A DNA stretch of 34,637 bases from Candidatus Bathyarchaeota archaeon B24-2 (GTDB taxonomy: Archaea; Thermoproteota; Bathyarchaeia; Bathyarchaeales; B24-2). The translations under genes and the position numbers were made by a program. Shown piece by piece: positions 8,612-17,649 of this stretch. The notes below the pieces were generated by a model. It was not told where the DNA came from. It was given only the letters and a program-made list of their open reading frames with translations, and did no database searches. Each line of letters starts with the position of its first letter. Position 1 is the first letter of the stretch. The DNA lies in assembly GCA_002490245.1 (NCBI GenBank), contig PCNA01000005.1, positions 1 to 34,637 on the forward strand. Reading direction: 5' to 3'.

Positions 8612-9859
8612 TTACTCCACTAGTTCCCGGTATATTCTTAGCGTATCTCGGCTAACCTTCTCCCAAGTGAACATGTTTAGCACCCTCTCTCGAGCATTCC
8701 TTCCGAATTTCATACGCATCTCCTCGTCTAAGAGAAGGATGGAGGTGAACTTCGCTATATCGCTCGGATCGTAAGGATTTATGTGGAAGCCACACTGTTT
8801 CTCACCGCTTGAGATCACCTGTTCTCTGAGCCCACTAATGTCTCTTGCACCGACCACGACTGGTTTTCCCATCGCCATGGCTTCGGTGCATACTATGCCG
8901 AAGGGCTCATATTTTGACGGAAAAACGCAGACGTCTGACGCGGCGTAGTAACCTATCTTTACGTCTTCTGCTAAGAAGTCAAACTTGAGGATCACCTTAT
9001 CTTCTAGACCCATCTTAGCTACATCGCTCTTGAGAAGATCCTGTTGGTCTCCGACGCCGACTATAACGAGCTTGGCGTTTGGCACGTCTCTCAAGATGTG
9101 GGGCATGGCTTGCAGGAGCATGTCTGCTCCTTTAACCCAAGTGAGTCTACCGATGAAGAGAATCATTAATTCATCGTCCTTAACTCCTAGACTCTCCCTA
9201 ACTTTCTTTCTCTCCTCTTCGGAAACCGCTTCTGGAGAATACTTCTCCACGTCTATTCCGTTATAGACGACCCTGATCTTCTTTTCTTCGTAGCCTAGAT
9301 GCACGAGGTGGTCGCGCATCGCATAGCTCACGGTAATTATTCTATCAGCTTCTTCTGCCGCAATTCTCTCCAGCCTCTTTACCGTCTCGGAGCCTCCACC
9401 TGTCCGTCCCTCTTCAGTGCTATGAATATGAAAGACGAAGGGTTTTCCTATCCCATTACTCGATAAAATGCCGCCTATACTCCCGAGCCAGTCGTGAGAC
9501 ACAACGATGTCTATTTCCCGCTTCTCGAACCTTATTAGGTCGTTTACGAGCTTGCTAGCTGAAAGAACGTTATAGAGAAAGACTTCACCGAAGAATCCTC
9601 TACCTTCCGGAGACCACTTTCTAACTTCCTCAGGAATGAACATCGGGAGGAGGAGGCCTATATTTATATTTGCGACTATAGGACGGTGGACTTCAACCCC
9701 CTTATATATATCCCTAGTCGGTAGGTCGCCCTTATGCATCGAGAAAACTGTCACATCATGTCCAGCTTTTACGAACTCCCTTGTGATGTAGTTTGCGTAT
9801 GTTCCGAGCCCTCCTACTACGAACGGCGGAAACTCGTAGACAAAGAATGCAATATTCAT
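8612..9859 (-). CDS. Glycosyltransferase family 4 (glycogen/starch-synthase-like)
   Basis: 'EFPPFVVGGLGTYANYITREFVKAGHDVTVFS', 'LFIGRLTWVKGADMLLQAMP', 'CVFPSKYEPFGIVCTEAMAMGKPVVV' (E-x7-E type motif). Confidence 0.92.
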   Translation of the reverse strand: MNIAFFVYEFPPFVVGGLGTYANYITREFVKAGHDVTVFSMHKGDLPTRDIYKGVEVHRPIVANINIGLLLPMFIPEEVRKWSPEGRGFFGEVFLYNVLSASKLVNDLIRFEKREIDIVVSHDWLGSIGGILSSNGIGKPFVFHIHSTEEGRTGGGSETVKRLERIAAEEADRIITVSYAMRDHLVHLGYEEKKIRVVYNGIDVEKYSPEAVSEEERKKVRESLGVKDDELMILFIGRLTWVKGADMLLQAMPHILRDVPNAKLVIVGVGDQQDLLKSDVAKMGLEDKVILKFDFLAEDVKIGYYAASDVCVFPSKYEPFGIVCTEAMAMGKPVVVGARDISGLREQVISSGEKQCGFHINPYDPSDIAKFTSILLLDEEMRMKFGRNARERVLNMFTWEKVSRDTLRIYRELVE

Positions 9860-10002
9860 CTCTTTTTCTCCATCCTCACTCTGTATAACCCATACTTCGT
9901 AGAGGTAGGTTATAATGGTTGTGAAAAATAGAACGTCAAAAGTTATTAAAGGGAGAGTTCGAAAGAAAGAATGATGAAGTCTGATTAGTCAGGGGGTTTA
10001 TT

Positions 10003-10536
10003 ATGGAAGTATTAGAGGTTGATGGTCGTAAGGTTAGGCTTGTTAAAGGCGACATCACAGATCTTGAGGTGGACGCTATAGTTAACGCGGCTAACTCCTC
10101 CTTGAAGATGGGAGGTGGGGTCGCTGGCGCCATCTTAAGGAAAGGAGGACGGCAAATACAGGAAGAATGTGATAGGATAGGGTATTGTCCGGTAGGTTCA
10201 GCGGTAATCACTTCTGGAGGAAGGTTGAAGGCGAGGTACGTCATTCATGCTGTAGGACCAAGGTATGGTGAAGGAAATGAGGATGAAAAATTGAGAGGTG
10301 CCACGCTCAGCAGCCTGAAACTAGCAGACGAGAAAGGTCTATCTACGATAGCCTTTCCGGCTATATCCACTGGAATCTTCGGTTTCCCTAAAGATAGGTG
10401 TGCTGAAATCATGCTCTCAGAAACCGTGAAATATCTTAAAGGGAAAACTGGAATTAAGGAAGTGATCTTCTGTTTATACGACGATGAAACTTTTAACATA
10501 TTTGCTGGAACTCTAGAAAGGATAGCCAGTAGATGA
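10003..10536 (+). CDS. Macro-domain (Appr-1''-p/ADP-ribose-binding) protein
   Basis: 'GDITDLEVDAIVNAANSSLKMGGGVAGAILRKGG' and 'IAFPAISTGIFGFP' are canonical macro-domain motifs. Confidence 0.95.
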   Translation: MEVLEVDGRKVRLVKGDITDLEVDAIVNAANSSLKMGGGVAGAILRKGGRQIQEECDRIGYCPVGSAVITSGGRLKARYVIHAVGPRYGEGNEDEKLRGATLSSLKLADEKGLSTIAFPAISTGIFGFPKDRCAEIMLSETVKYLKGKTGIKEVIFCLYDDETFNIFAGTLERIASR

Positions 10537-10652
10537 TTTCGAGTGAGGGAAGTTTCTCTCTACAGCCGCTTTAATCTTTAAAACTCTAAAGAGTTCTCGA
10601 CAAGAATCTAAACCTTAAATGCGATGTCGATTAACCTTATCCGGGTGATAGC

Positions 10653-13148
10653 TTGCCCTGCGGCTATATGGGCAGAATACTTCACGTGAACCTCTCTACA
10701 GGCGAGATCGTAGAAGAGGAGTTAAACTGGGATATCGCGGGAGACTACATTGGTGGACGGGGATACTCGGCCAAACTGCTATACGATAACCTTAAACCCA
10801 GAATAGACCCTCTCAGCCCAGACAACATACTCATAGTTTCGACCGGACCGTTAACCGGTACAAACGTTCCGACGTCAGGCCGCTTTTGCATAGCCTCTAA
10901 GAGCCCGTTGACTGGAACCATATTCGATTCCCAGTGTGGCGGTACGTTCGGTTGGGCTATGAAACGGTCAGGCTTCGACCTATTCATTATTAAGGGTAGA
11001 AGCGAGAAACCCGTCTATCTCTACGTAAAGGACGGTAAAGCAGAATTAAGGTCGGCGGAGCACTTGACTAGCAAGCTTACAAGCGAGGTTGAAGACATCT
11101 TGAAGAGCGAGCTCAGCGAGAATGTTAGGGTTTTGTCGATAGGCCCGGCTGGAGAGAACCTGGTTAGAATAGCGTCGATAATAAGCGATAAGCATCGCGC
11201 AGCTGGGAGAGGCGGATTAGGGGCGGTCATGGGTTCGAAGAATCTTAAGGCTATAGCCGTCGAGGGAAAGAGGAGGATCGAAGTAGCGAACCCTAAAGCG
11301 CTAGCCAGAGAAGTGAAGAAGGTTCAGGAGATCCTGAGGAGAAACGCGCTTACCGGAGGTTCTCTAACGAGATATGGGACAGGATGCTTGGTGAACGTAG
11401 TTAACAAGTTCGGAGTGTTTCCTACCATGAACTTCAATCACGGTTACTTCGAGCATGCGGAGAATATCAGCGGTGAAACCTTAAGGGAAAGGTTACTCGT
11501 GAAGAGTGAGGGATGTTATGCATGCCCCATCAGGTGTGGGAGGATAATACGTTTAAGCAAAGGAATATACAAGGGTGAATTAGCTGGGGGACCCGAATAC
11601 GAGACCCTATGGAGCTTAGGCGCTCAGTGTGGGCTCAGCGATCTAGAGGAGATAGCTGTCGCCAACGACCTCTGCAATCGGTACGGGATAGACACCATAT
11701 CTTTCGGAAACGCTCTTGGTTACCTCATAGAAGCACACGAGAAAGGTTTGGTCGACGACAAGGTTCTAGGCGATGTTAAGCTTGATTGGGGTAGAGTAAA
11801 CCTTTCTCGTCTGGTTATGTTGACCGCGTTGAAGGAGGGAATCGGGGAACATATCGCCGAGGGTGTAAGGAGGATGTCAGAGAAATTTGGAGGCGAGGAA
11901 TTCGCTATGCACGTTAAGGGCTTGGAGCTTCCTGCTTATGACCCTAGAGGGGCTAAAGGTATGGGATTAGCTTATGCCACTTCAAACCGCGGAGGATGCC
12001 ACCTACGCGCCTACATGGTCATGAGCGAGATACTGAGCTTGCCACAATACCTCGACCCCTTAAAATATGAGGGAAAACCTGAACTGGTTAAACTTATGCA
12101 GGATGTCTACGCAGTTCTTGACAGTATGATAGTCTGCAAGTTTACAAGCTTCGCTCTCTTCAGATCTATGCGCTATGAACCTGGACCTTACGCTAGATTA
12201 CTCACTACGGCTACAGGCTTCTTCTTCGACGACGAGGAATTCCGTAAAGCTGGCGAGAGAATATACAACCTTGAACGCCTCTTTAACGTTCGAGAAGGGT
12301 TTAGCAGGATAGACGATACCTTACCTAAAAGGCTGCTGAGTGAACCTATACCGGACGGGCCAGCTAAGGGTGGAATATTAGACTTAAACATGATGCTCGA
12401 GGAGTACTACGTCTTGAGAGGATGGGACGTCAACGGCGTTCCTACAGACTATAAACTCCTTTCCTTAGGTATAATCACTAAGCCGCGCTGGCCGAAACTT
12501 CAGGTAGCACTAGACTTGAGAGATCTCGACGAAGCGTTAAGGATAGCAGAGGCCGCATATAGAGGCGGTGCGGAGTTTCTCGAAGCTGGAACTCCGCTCA
12601 TCAAAAGCGTGGGAATAAGATGCGTCAGTGAACTTAAGAAGCGCTTCCCCAACGCTGTGGTGGTGGCGGACCTTAAGACGCTCGATGTGGGTTGGATGGA
12701 GACAGAGATAGCTGCGCAAGCAGGGGCAGACATAGTCGGGATCTCGGGGCTGTCGAACGATAATACTATAAGGGACGCTGTAGGATGCGCCCGAAAATAT
12801 GGGGTAAAGATCATGTGCGACCTCATAGAGGTTAAGGATCCGTTGAGGAGGGCAAAGGAGCTCGAGAAGCTGGGGGTAGACTTCATCTGCCTCCATAGTG
12901 GTATAGACGCACAAAGGGATAGGGAGCAAGTAATCGACAGGAAAGTCGAGACCATAAAAAAGATAGTCGAAAGCGTCGACATACCAGTCGCTGTCGCCGG
13001 AGGCATAAGGGCAGATACGGCGGCTAAGGTCGTTAAGGCTGGAGCTAAGATAATCATAGTCGGTGGAGCCATCACTAGAGCTTCAGATCCTAAGGAGGCT
13101 GCATCCATCATAAAAAGGGTGATCGAAGCAGAATACAGAAACCTCTAA
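10653..13148 (+). CDS. Fusion: aldehyde (formaldehyde) ferredoxin oxidoreductase + 3-hexulose-6-phosphate synthase
   Basis: 831 aa single ORF with TTG start. AOR N-domain 'GYMGRILHVNLSTGEI', 'GPLTGTNVPTSGRFCIASKSPLTG', 'HRAAGRGGLGAVMGSKNLKAIAV', CxxCxxxC in 'GCYACPIRCGR', distal Cys in 'LDSMIVCKF', canonical C-end 'MLEEYYVLRGWDVNGVPT'. From about aa 614 an HPS domain: 'KLQVALDL', 'EAGTPLIKSVG', 'VVADLKTLDVG', 'CLHSGIDAQ', 'VAVAGGI', 'IIVGGAIT'. Confidence 0.93.
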   Translation: MPCGYMGRILHVNLSTGEIVEEELNWDIAGDYIGGRGYSAKLLYDNLKPRIDPLSPDNILIVSTGPLTGTNVPTSGRFCIASKSPLTGTIFDSQCGGTFGWAMKRSGFDLFIIKGRSEKPVYLYVKDGKAELRSAEHLTSKLTSEVEDILKSELSENVRVLSIGPAGENLVRIASIISDKHRAAGRGGLGAVMGSKNLKAIAVEGKRRIEVANPKALAREVKKVQEILRRNALTGGSLTRYGTGCLVNVVNKFGVFPTMNFNHGYFEHAENISGETLRERLLVKSEGCYACPIRCGRIIRLSKGIYKGELAGGPEYETLWSLGAQCGLSDLEEIAVANDLCNRYGIDTISFGNALGYLIEAHEKGLVDDKVLGDVKLDWGRVNLSRLVMLTALKEGIGEHIAEGVRRMSEKFGGEEFAMHVKGLELPAYDPRGAKGMGLAYATSNRGGCHLRAYMVMSEILSLPQYLDPLKYEGKPELVKLMQDVYAVLDSMIVCKFTSFALFRSMRYEPGPYARLLTTATGFFFDDEEFRKAGERIYNLERLFNVREGFSRIDDTLPKRLLSEPIPDGPAKGGILDLNMMLEEYYVLRGWDVNGVPTDYKLLSLGIITKPRWPKLQVALDLRDLDEALRIAEAAYRGGAEFLEAGTPLIKSVGIRCVSELKKRFPNAVVVADLKTLDVGWMETEIAAQAGADIVGISGLSNDNTIRDAVGCARKYGVKIMCDLIEVKDPLRRAKELEKLGVDFICLHSGIDAQRDREQVIDRKVETIKKIVESVDIPVAVAGGIRADTAAKVVKAGAKIIIVGGAITRASDPKEAASIIKRVIEAEYRNL

Positions 13149-13205
13149 ATATTTAGAAAATTAAAGCTTTAACTATTCAAAACTAGCTAAGGATACGGTG
13201 AAGAT

Positions 13206-13553
13206 ATGGCTAGATTTAAAGTGGTGGTTTCAGATCCGAAGACAGGTACTTCTAAGGCTGTCGAAGTCGAAGGAGAGCGTGCAAACCTACTTCTCGGAAG
13301 GAAGATAGGAGATACGATAGATGGAAGCATACTCGGAATGTCTGGGGTTAAATTGCAGATTACAGGCGGGTCGGATATATCTGGTTTTCCTATGAGGCCT
13401 GACATTCATGGAGGGGTAAAAGCGAGGGTAATAGTTAGTGGAGGGGTAGGGTTTAAGCCTAAGAGAAAGGGTGAGAGACGCAGAAGGACATTGAGAGGTA
13501 ACGTGATAACCGAAGACATAGTTCAAGTAAACATGAAGATCGTCGAAAAGTAG
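13206..13553 (+). CDS. rps6e: 30S ribosomal protein S6e
   Basis: MARFKVVVSDPKTGTSKAVEVEG...LLGRKIGDTIDG...GYxITGGSDxSGFPMR-type S6e signature, RRRRTLRGNVI. Confidence 0.95.
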   Translation: MARFKVVVSDPKTGTSKAVEVEGERANLLLGRKIGDTIDGSILGMSGVKLQITGGSDISGFPMRPDIHGGVKARVIVSGGVGFKPKRKGERRRRTLRGNVITEDIVQVNMKIVEK

Positions 13554-13566
13554 CGTTCCAGCTCCC

Positions 13567-13998
13567 TTATGGTTCTTTCTCTCGGGCTATTTTGATTAAT
13601 CCTTTTCTGTGAAGCGATTTAAGAGCTTCTATTATCCTTTCTTGAGTCGTTCCATATTCTTGGATGTATTCTTTGATCGGAAGTGTGCCCTTACTGCTTT
13701 GAAGGTACTTTAGGAGGGATGCTTCTAGGACAGACGATAACTCTCTCTCCAATTCACTTATCTTCTGTTTGAGAAATTTCAATTCACGCTCTCTATTTTT
13801 AAGGGCGATACTAAACTCCGTTAACCTATTTTCGAGTTCAGCCCTCAACCGCTTCTCTCTTTCAAGCTCCCTCTCAAGCCTCTCCGACCGCTCCATTTCT
13901 TCGGCTAAGGCCTCGAGAATCTCGTCTAAAGCTTTTATATGCTTGACCGCTCTAGTAATCCTAGTTATCATGCCCCTTAACATCGGATCTTTCCTCAA
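13567..13998 (-). CDS. Coiled-coil protein with C-terminal winged-helix-like segment
   Basis: 143 aa. Long charged heptads (ERLERELEREKRLRAELENRL...) then 'YLQSSKGTLPIKEYIQEYGTTQERIIEALKSLHRKGLIKI', resembling wHTH. Confidence 0.65.
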   Translation of the reverse strand: MRKDPMLRGMITRITRAVKHIKALDEILEALAEEMERSERLERELEREKRLRAELENRLTEFSIALKNRERELKFLKQKISELERELSSVLEASLLKYLQSSKGTLPIKEYIQEYGTTQERIIEALKSLHRKGLIKIAREKEP

Positions 13999-14191
13999 GT
14001 AGAAGACGGTCTCTCTAAGAGATTATTTTTGCATCCCCTATTTTTACTTAACTCCCATATAATATAGAGATACATATCTAGCTTTTACCCTTTAATACCT
14101 CAGAGAGGATCGGTAAAAGGAAGTTTCGCTCATTTTCGTGCAGGCGGAACTTCTCTGTCGAATCGAAGGTCTGAAAGACATAGGAAATAGA

Positions 14192-14746
14192 TCAAGCTTT
14201 AAACCATCTGAAGATCAGGTAGTCTATCTTCCCTTCGGATCTTGGTACAGCGATTATAAACCTCTTTCTAACGGTCGTAGCCAACCTTCCCGCCTTAACT
14301 ATCTCGTCGGCCGAAATTTCGTCTTCAGCCCTCTTTACCGAGACAAGGTAAGGTGCATGCTCAAGTCCTGGTCCTTGCTTGTAGACAGCGAAGTCACACC
14401 CAAACTTTATTCCTGGAGTTACTATTAGGTTATTATCCCTTAGGTCTCTATACACGAAGTATTTTAGGTCGAAGTCTTCGTAGATGACCCTCGCCTTAGA
14501 TTTCAGCTCTTCTGACGTAACCTTTCGTTTATCCTTCCCTACATAGACCTCGATTATCCCTTTCTCCTTTAGGTATAGACCCTCCATCAAGTCTAGGATT
14601 AGTGGCACGTCGAAATCGGCGGTTTTAGGCTTAGCGATACCTAAAGGTTTACCGTAGAAACCTAACCGGTAGAGTTCGGAACCTTTCTCAGGTTCCCAGA
14701 CTATCAGGTAGTTTCCTACTAGTTCAGCCTCGAACTTTCTAGGCAT
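14192..14746 (-). CDS. endA: tRNA-splicing endonuclease
   Basis: 'VYRDLRDNNLIVTPGIKFGCDFAVYKQGPGLEHAPYLVSVK' contains the conserved Tyr, His and Lys of archaeal EndA. Confidence 0.93.
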   Translation of the reverse strand: MPRKFEAELVGNYLIVWEPEKGSELYRLGFYGKPLGIAKPKTADFDVPLILDLMEGLYLKEKGIIEVYVGKDKRKVTSEELKSKARVIYEDFDLKYFVYRDLRDNNLIVTPGIKFGCDFAVYKQGPGLEHAPYLVSVKRAEDEISADEIVKAGRLATTVRKRFIIAVPRSEGKIDYLIFRWFKA

Positions 14747-14753
14747 GTCGACC

Positions 14754-15413
14754 TCACATGGTTAATGATAGTATGCTTGCAGCGTCTGAAGCTTCTTCGG
14801 CTTTATCTGCTATCGCCTCGAGAAATTCGCATACGTCTCTCAAGAGGAGGATTGTGGGCATTTCCATCTTGCTACTTACGATCTTTATTCCAAGCATTCT
14901 GTAGAGGTTGTCTACGACCTTCTCAGCGTTCTCCACATCCTTAGCTTTCTCCCGCGCTTTAACAGAGTCGTAGGTTAGGGTTAGAGTCATCTCTCTAAGT
15001 TTAAAGATCGTCTCGAGCGTTCCCTCTGAAAGTTTTAGAAGGCCAGATTTTATGTCTTTATCTACCGCCCAACCACGCCTCATTATTTCTAGTAACCGGA
15101 ATGCTGCACCTTCACAGAAGTCGGAGATCTCGCTCGTCAAGATCAGGAAACGTATGAAGTCTTCACGGCTTATCAGGATCGTTCCGACTTCCGCGAGTTC
15201 ACGGAATATATTACGTCTGGAAATCACTACGTCTTCTTCGAGTTTCATAAGTCCATCATAGTGACTCTCAGCCGATTTCAAGTCTCCTTTATGAAAAGCG
15301 TCTACTATCTGGTAAGTCTTTCGAGTAACCTCCACGATCTTACGGAGGTGGTCTTGGGACATAGATAGAGCTCTTCTTTTCACCCGTTCCTCCGTCTCTA
15401 TTGGAAAAACCAA
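14754..15413 (-). CDS. DUF47 / PhoU-like family protein (TIGR00153-type)
   Basis: 219 aa all-helical. 'EEDVVISRRNIFRELAEVGTILISREDFIRFLILTSEISDFCEGAAFRLLEI' and the C-terminal 'CEFLEAIADKAEEASD' are typical of DUF47. Confidence 0.8.
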   Translation of the reverse strand: MVFPIETEERVKRRALSMSQDHLRKIVEVTRKTYQIVDAFHKGDLKSAESHYDGLMKLEEDVVISRRNIFRELAEVGTILISREDFIRFLILTSEISDFCEGAAFRLLEIMRRGWAVDKDIKSGLLKLSEGTLETIFKLREMTLTLTYDSVKAREKAKDVENAEKVVDNLYRMLGIKIVSSKMEMPTILLLRDVCEFLEAIADKAEEASDAASILSLTM

Positions 15414-15517
15414 TCCTCGCGCTCCTCCTTAAGCGTCAGCATCCGATATATTTATTATGAACTCTATCTTAAAAAGAGTGATTCTACCTAAAAAGATTTT
15501 TACCCATAACCTCTCTG

Positions 15518-17272
15518 TTATTCTATTACTTTAAATTGTGACATCAGTTCTTCGAAGCTCGTTTTACCCTTAAAGTACTTGGACATCGCTACTGGAAGTT
15601 TCTCTATGCTTATTCGGAACTGTCTCCAGCTATCTCGGTCTCTAACGGTCACCGTGTCGTCTTCTAAGGTCTTATGATCCACCGTTACGGCTAAAGGAAC
15701 TCCTATCTCGTCTGCTCGAGCATACCGTCTACCTATGGAGGCTGACTCATCGTATTCGACCATGAAACCCTCGTCTAGTAGAGTCCTGTAGATTTGAAGG
15801 GCTTTGTCTTTTAGATCCTTTCTTGCGACTAGAGGGAAGACGGCGACTTGAATAGGAGCTATGTCTACCGGAAGGGAAAGAATAGTGCGGTTATCCTTCA
15901 CCCTGTATGAGTAGTATAGGGTGACATATAGCAGTCTTTCGGAGCCGAAGCTCGGCTCGATGACGTGAGGGATGAACTTCCTGCCTTTTATAGCCTTCTT
16001 TTCTTTAACTATCTTAACGTGTTCAGGCAAAATACGGAATTCTCCGGCTTGATAATATCCCTTCTCTCTAAACGCCCTTTCAACCTCGTCTGGGTCGGCC
16101 TTTGATAATAATCGTACCACTTCACCAGATAGATTCTTGAACTGCGGTCCGATGGTAGACATGAGGGGTTTAACGACCTTCTCCTCCACGTATATTGGTT
16201 CGCTAAACTCCTTGTATACCCTCAAGTCGACGCCGCTGTACAGCATATGTCTCTTAAGGTCGTAGTCGGTACGGTAGTTATGTCCGGAAACCTCGACCCA
16301 ACCGAGCCTATCCAAGTAGACTTCTTGGTCAAAGCCTTGGACTGAATAGTGTGCTCTCTCCCACTCGAGTTTCTCTATGAAACGCTGCTTGTCATCGGGT
16401 ATTCCAAGTTCGATGAGGAAGTTTTTAGCTAAAGCCATGAAGAACGCTAGCCACTCGTTTTTTATGATTCCTTTATTTAATGCTTCTTTTACGGTCATTT
16501 CGGTTATGTCGAATATACCCCTCAATTTGTTTTCTGCAAGAACTAACCTTAAAAGTTCGTCTTCGACCTCCTTGATTCTCGAGCATTTAGGGTTAGCTGG
16601 GTCGAAGAAGAATTCGAGGTCTATTATGGTGAATTCTCTCAGACGTATAGGACCCTGTCTCGGAGATATCTCATTCCTTAAAGCGTGGCCGATCTGTACT
16701 ATCCCGATCGGAAGCTTCTCCCTCGCCGCCTCATATACTCTTTTATACTCGGTGAATATTCCTTGAGCCGCCTCAGGGCGGCCGTAACCTAAGTTTTTGG
16801 AGTATGGCCCGATCGTCGTTTCGAACATCGTCAAGAAGTATCTCGGCTCCCTGAACTCTCCACCGCATTCCGGGCATCTTACGCCTAACTTTCTGATCGT
16901 CTCTTCTATCTCTTTTAGGCCCATCTTCTCCGTCTCTGTGTCGGTTAATCCGGCCTCCTGAAGAAGGTGGTCTGCCCTGAACTTTCGGGTACATTTCTTG
17001 CATTCGACCATAGGTTCTTTAAAATGTTCGACATGACCGGAAGCTTCGAATACTTTACCCGGCACTATCACAGAGGTTTCTATCTCGAGGAATCCGAGTC
17101 TTCTTATGAACGTGTCTCTAAACTTGTTTTCTATGTTTCTCTTCAATATGGTACCTAGAGGGCCGATCGTTAAGAAGCCTGCGACTCCACCGTAGATCTC
17201 GTAGGAGGGCCAGAAGAAGCCTCTCCTCTTCGCTATGTCGTTCACCTTATCTATTATACTTTGCTGAGGCAT
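15518..17272 (-). CDS. glyS: Glycyl-tRNA synthetase (class II, archaeal/eukaryotic type)
   Basis: 584 aa. 'RRGFFWPSYEIYGGVAGFLTIGPLGT', 'MFETTIGPYSKNLGYGRPEAAQGIF', 'RNEISPRQGPIRLREFTIIDLEFF', 'PHVIEPSFGSERLLYVTL'. Confidence 0.95.
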   Translation of the reverse strand: MPQQSIIDKVNDIAKRRGFFWPSYEIYGGVAGFLTIGPLGTILKRNIENKFRDTFIRRLGFLEIETSVIVPGKVFEASGHVEHFKEPMVECKKCTRKFRADHLLQEAGLTDTETEKMGLKEIEETIRKLGVRCPECGGEFREPRYFLTMFETTIGPYSKNLGYGRPEAAQGIFTEYKRVYEAAREKLPIGIVQIGHALRNEISPRQGPIRLREFTIIDLEFFFDPANPKCSRIKEVEDELLRLVLAENKLRGIFDITEMTVKEALNKGIIKNEWLAFFMALAKNFLIELGIPDDKQRFIEKLEWERAHYSVQGFDQEVYLDRLGWVEVSGHNYRTDYDLKRHMLYSGVDLRVYKEFSEPIYVEEKVVKPLMSTIGPQFKNLSGEVVRLLSKADPDEVERAFREKGYYQAGEFRILPEHVKIVKEKKAIKGRKFIPHVIEPSFGSERLLYVTLYYSYRVKDNRTILSLPVDIAPIQVAVFPLVARKDLKDKALQIYRTLLDEGFMVEYDESASIGRRYARADEIGVPLAVTVDHKTLEDDTVTVRDRDSWRQFRISIEKLPVAMSKYFKGKTSFEELMSQFKVIE

Positions 17273-17350
17273 GAAGCCTTGCTCCCCGCTTGCTTAAGGC
17301 TATTTGAATCTACTTGCCTCAGTATTAGCCGAGGTGAAATATTAAAATTG

Positions 17351-17596
17351 TTAAAGCCGCGATTCAGAGGGTTTATCGCCGACTATTTTAACTTCTCTCA
17401 CTCTACCTACGTCATTTAACTCGAACTTAAGCATCAAACGTTCGATTAGGAAGGCTGCACCGTTAAACGTTTCATGACACACTCCACATTCGATATCGGA
17501 TCGTAACTCCAAGACGTACCAAGACGCTTCAACATAGACTTTACCGCAGTAAGGACATTTTATAACCGATACGTCGAGATAAGCCTCTCCATTCAC
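17351..17596 (-). CDS. Small zinc-ribbon-like protein
   Basis: 81 aa with two CxxC pairs: 'KCPYCGK' and 'ECGVCHE'. Intergenic, same strand as its neighbours. Confidence 0.6.
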   Translation of the reverse strand: MNGEAYLDVSVIKCPYCGKVYVEASWYVLELRSDIECGVCHETFNGAAFLIERLMLKFELNDVGRVREVKIVGDKPSESRL

Positions 17597-17649
17597 CTAG
17601 AGCCACCACACTAACATCCTTTTAAGTGTAGGAAGGATATAAGATTGCT

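Noticed and set aside
9971-9990. C/D-box-like ATGATGA...CTGA upstream of the macro-domain gene
   Set aside because: Boxes are only a few nt apart and lack the C'/D' spacing needed for a C/D sRNA.
12500-13111. 203-aa antisense ORF opposite the HPS domain (and the overlapping 12537..12929 ORF)
   Set aside because: Mirror of a strongly supported coding region; low-complexity Ser/Thr/Pro composition typical of antisense frames; no family resemblance.
14138-14428. 96-aa + ORF overlapping endA
   Set aside because: Antisense to EndA, whose catalytic motif is clear; its 5' part lies in the hairpin region, which is better viewed as a structured element.
16377-16766. 129-aa + strand ORF opposite GlyRS
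   Set aside because: Antisense shadow ORF with no recognisable domain.
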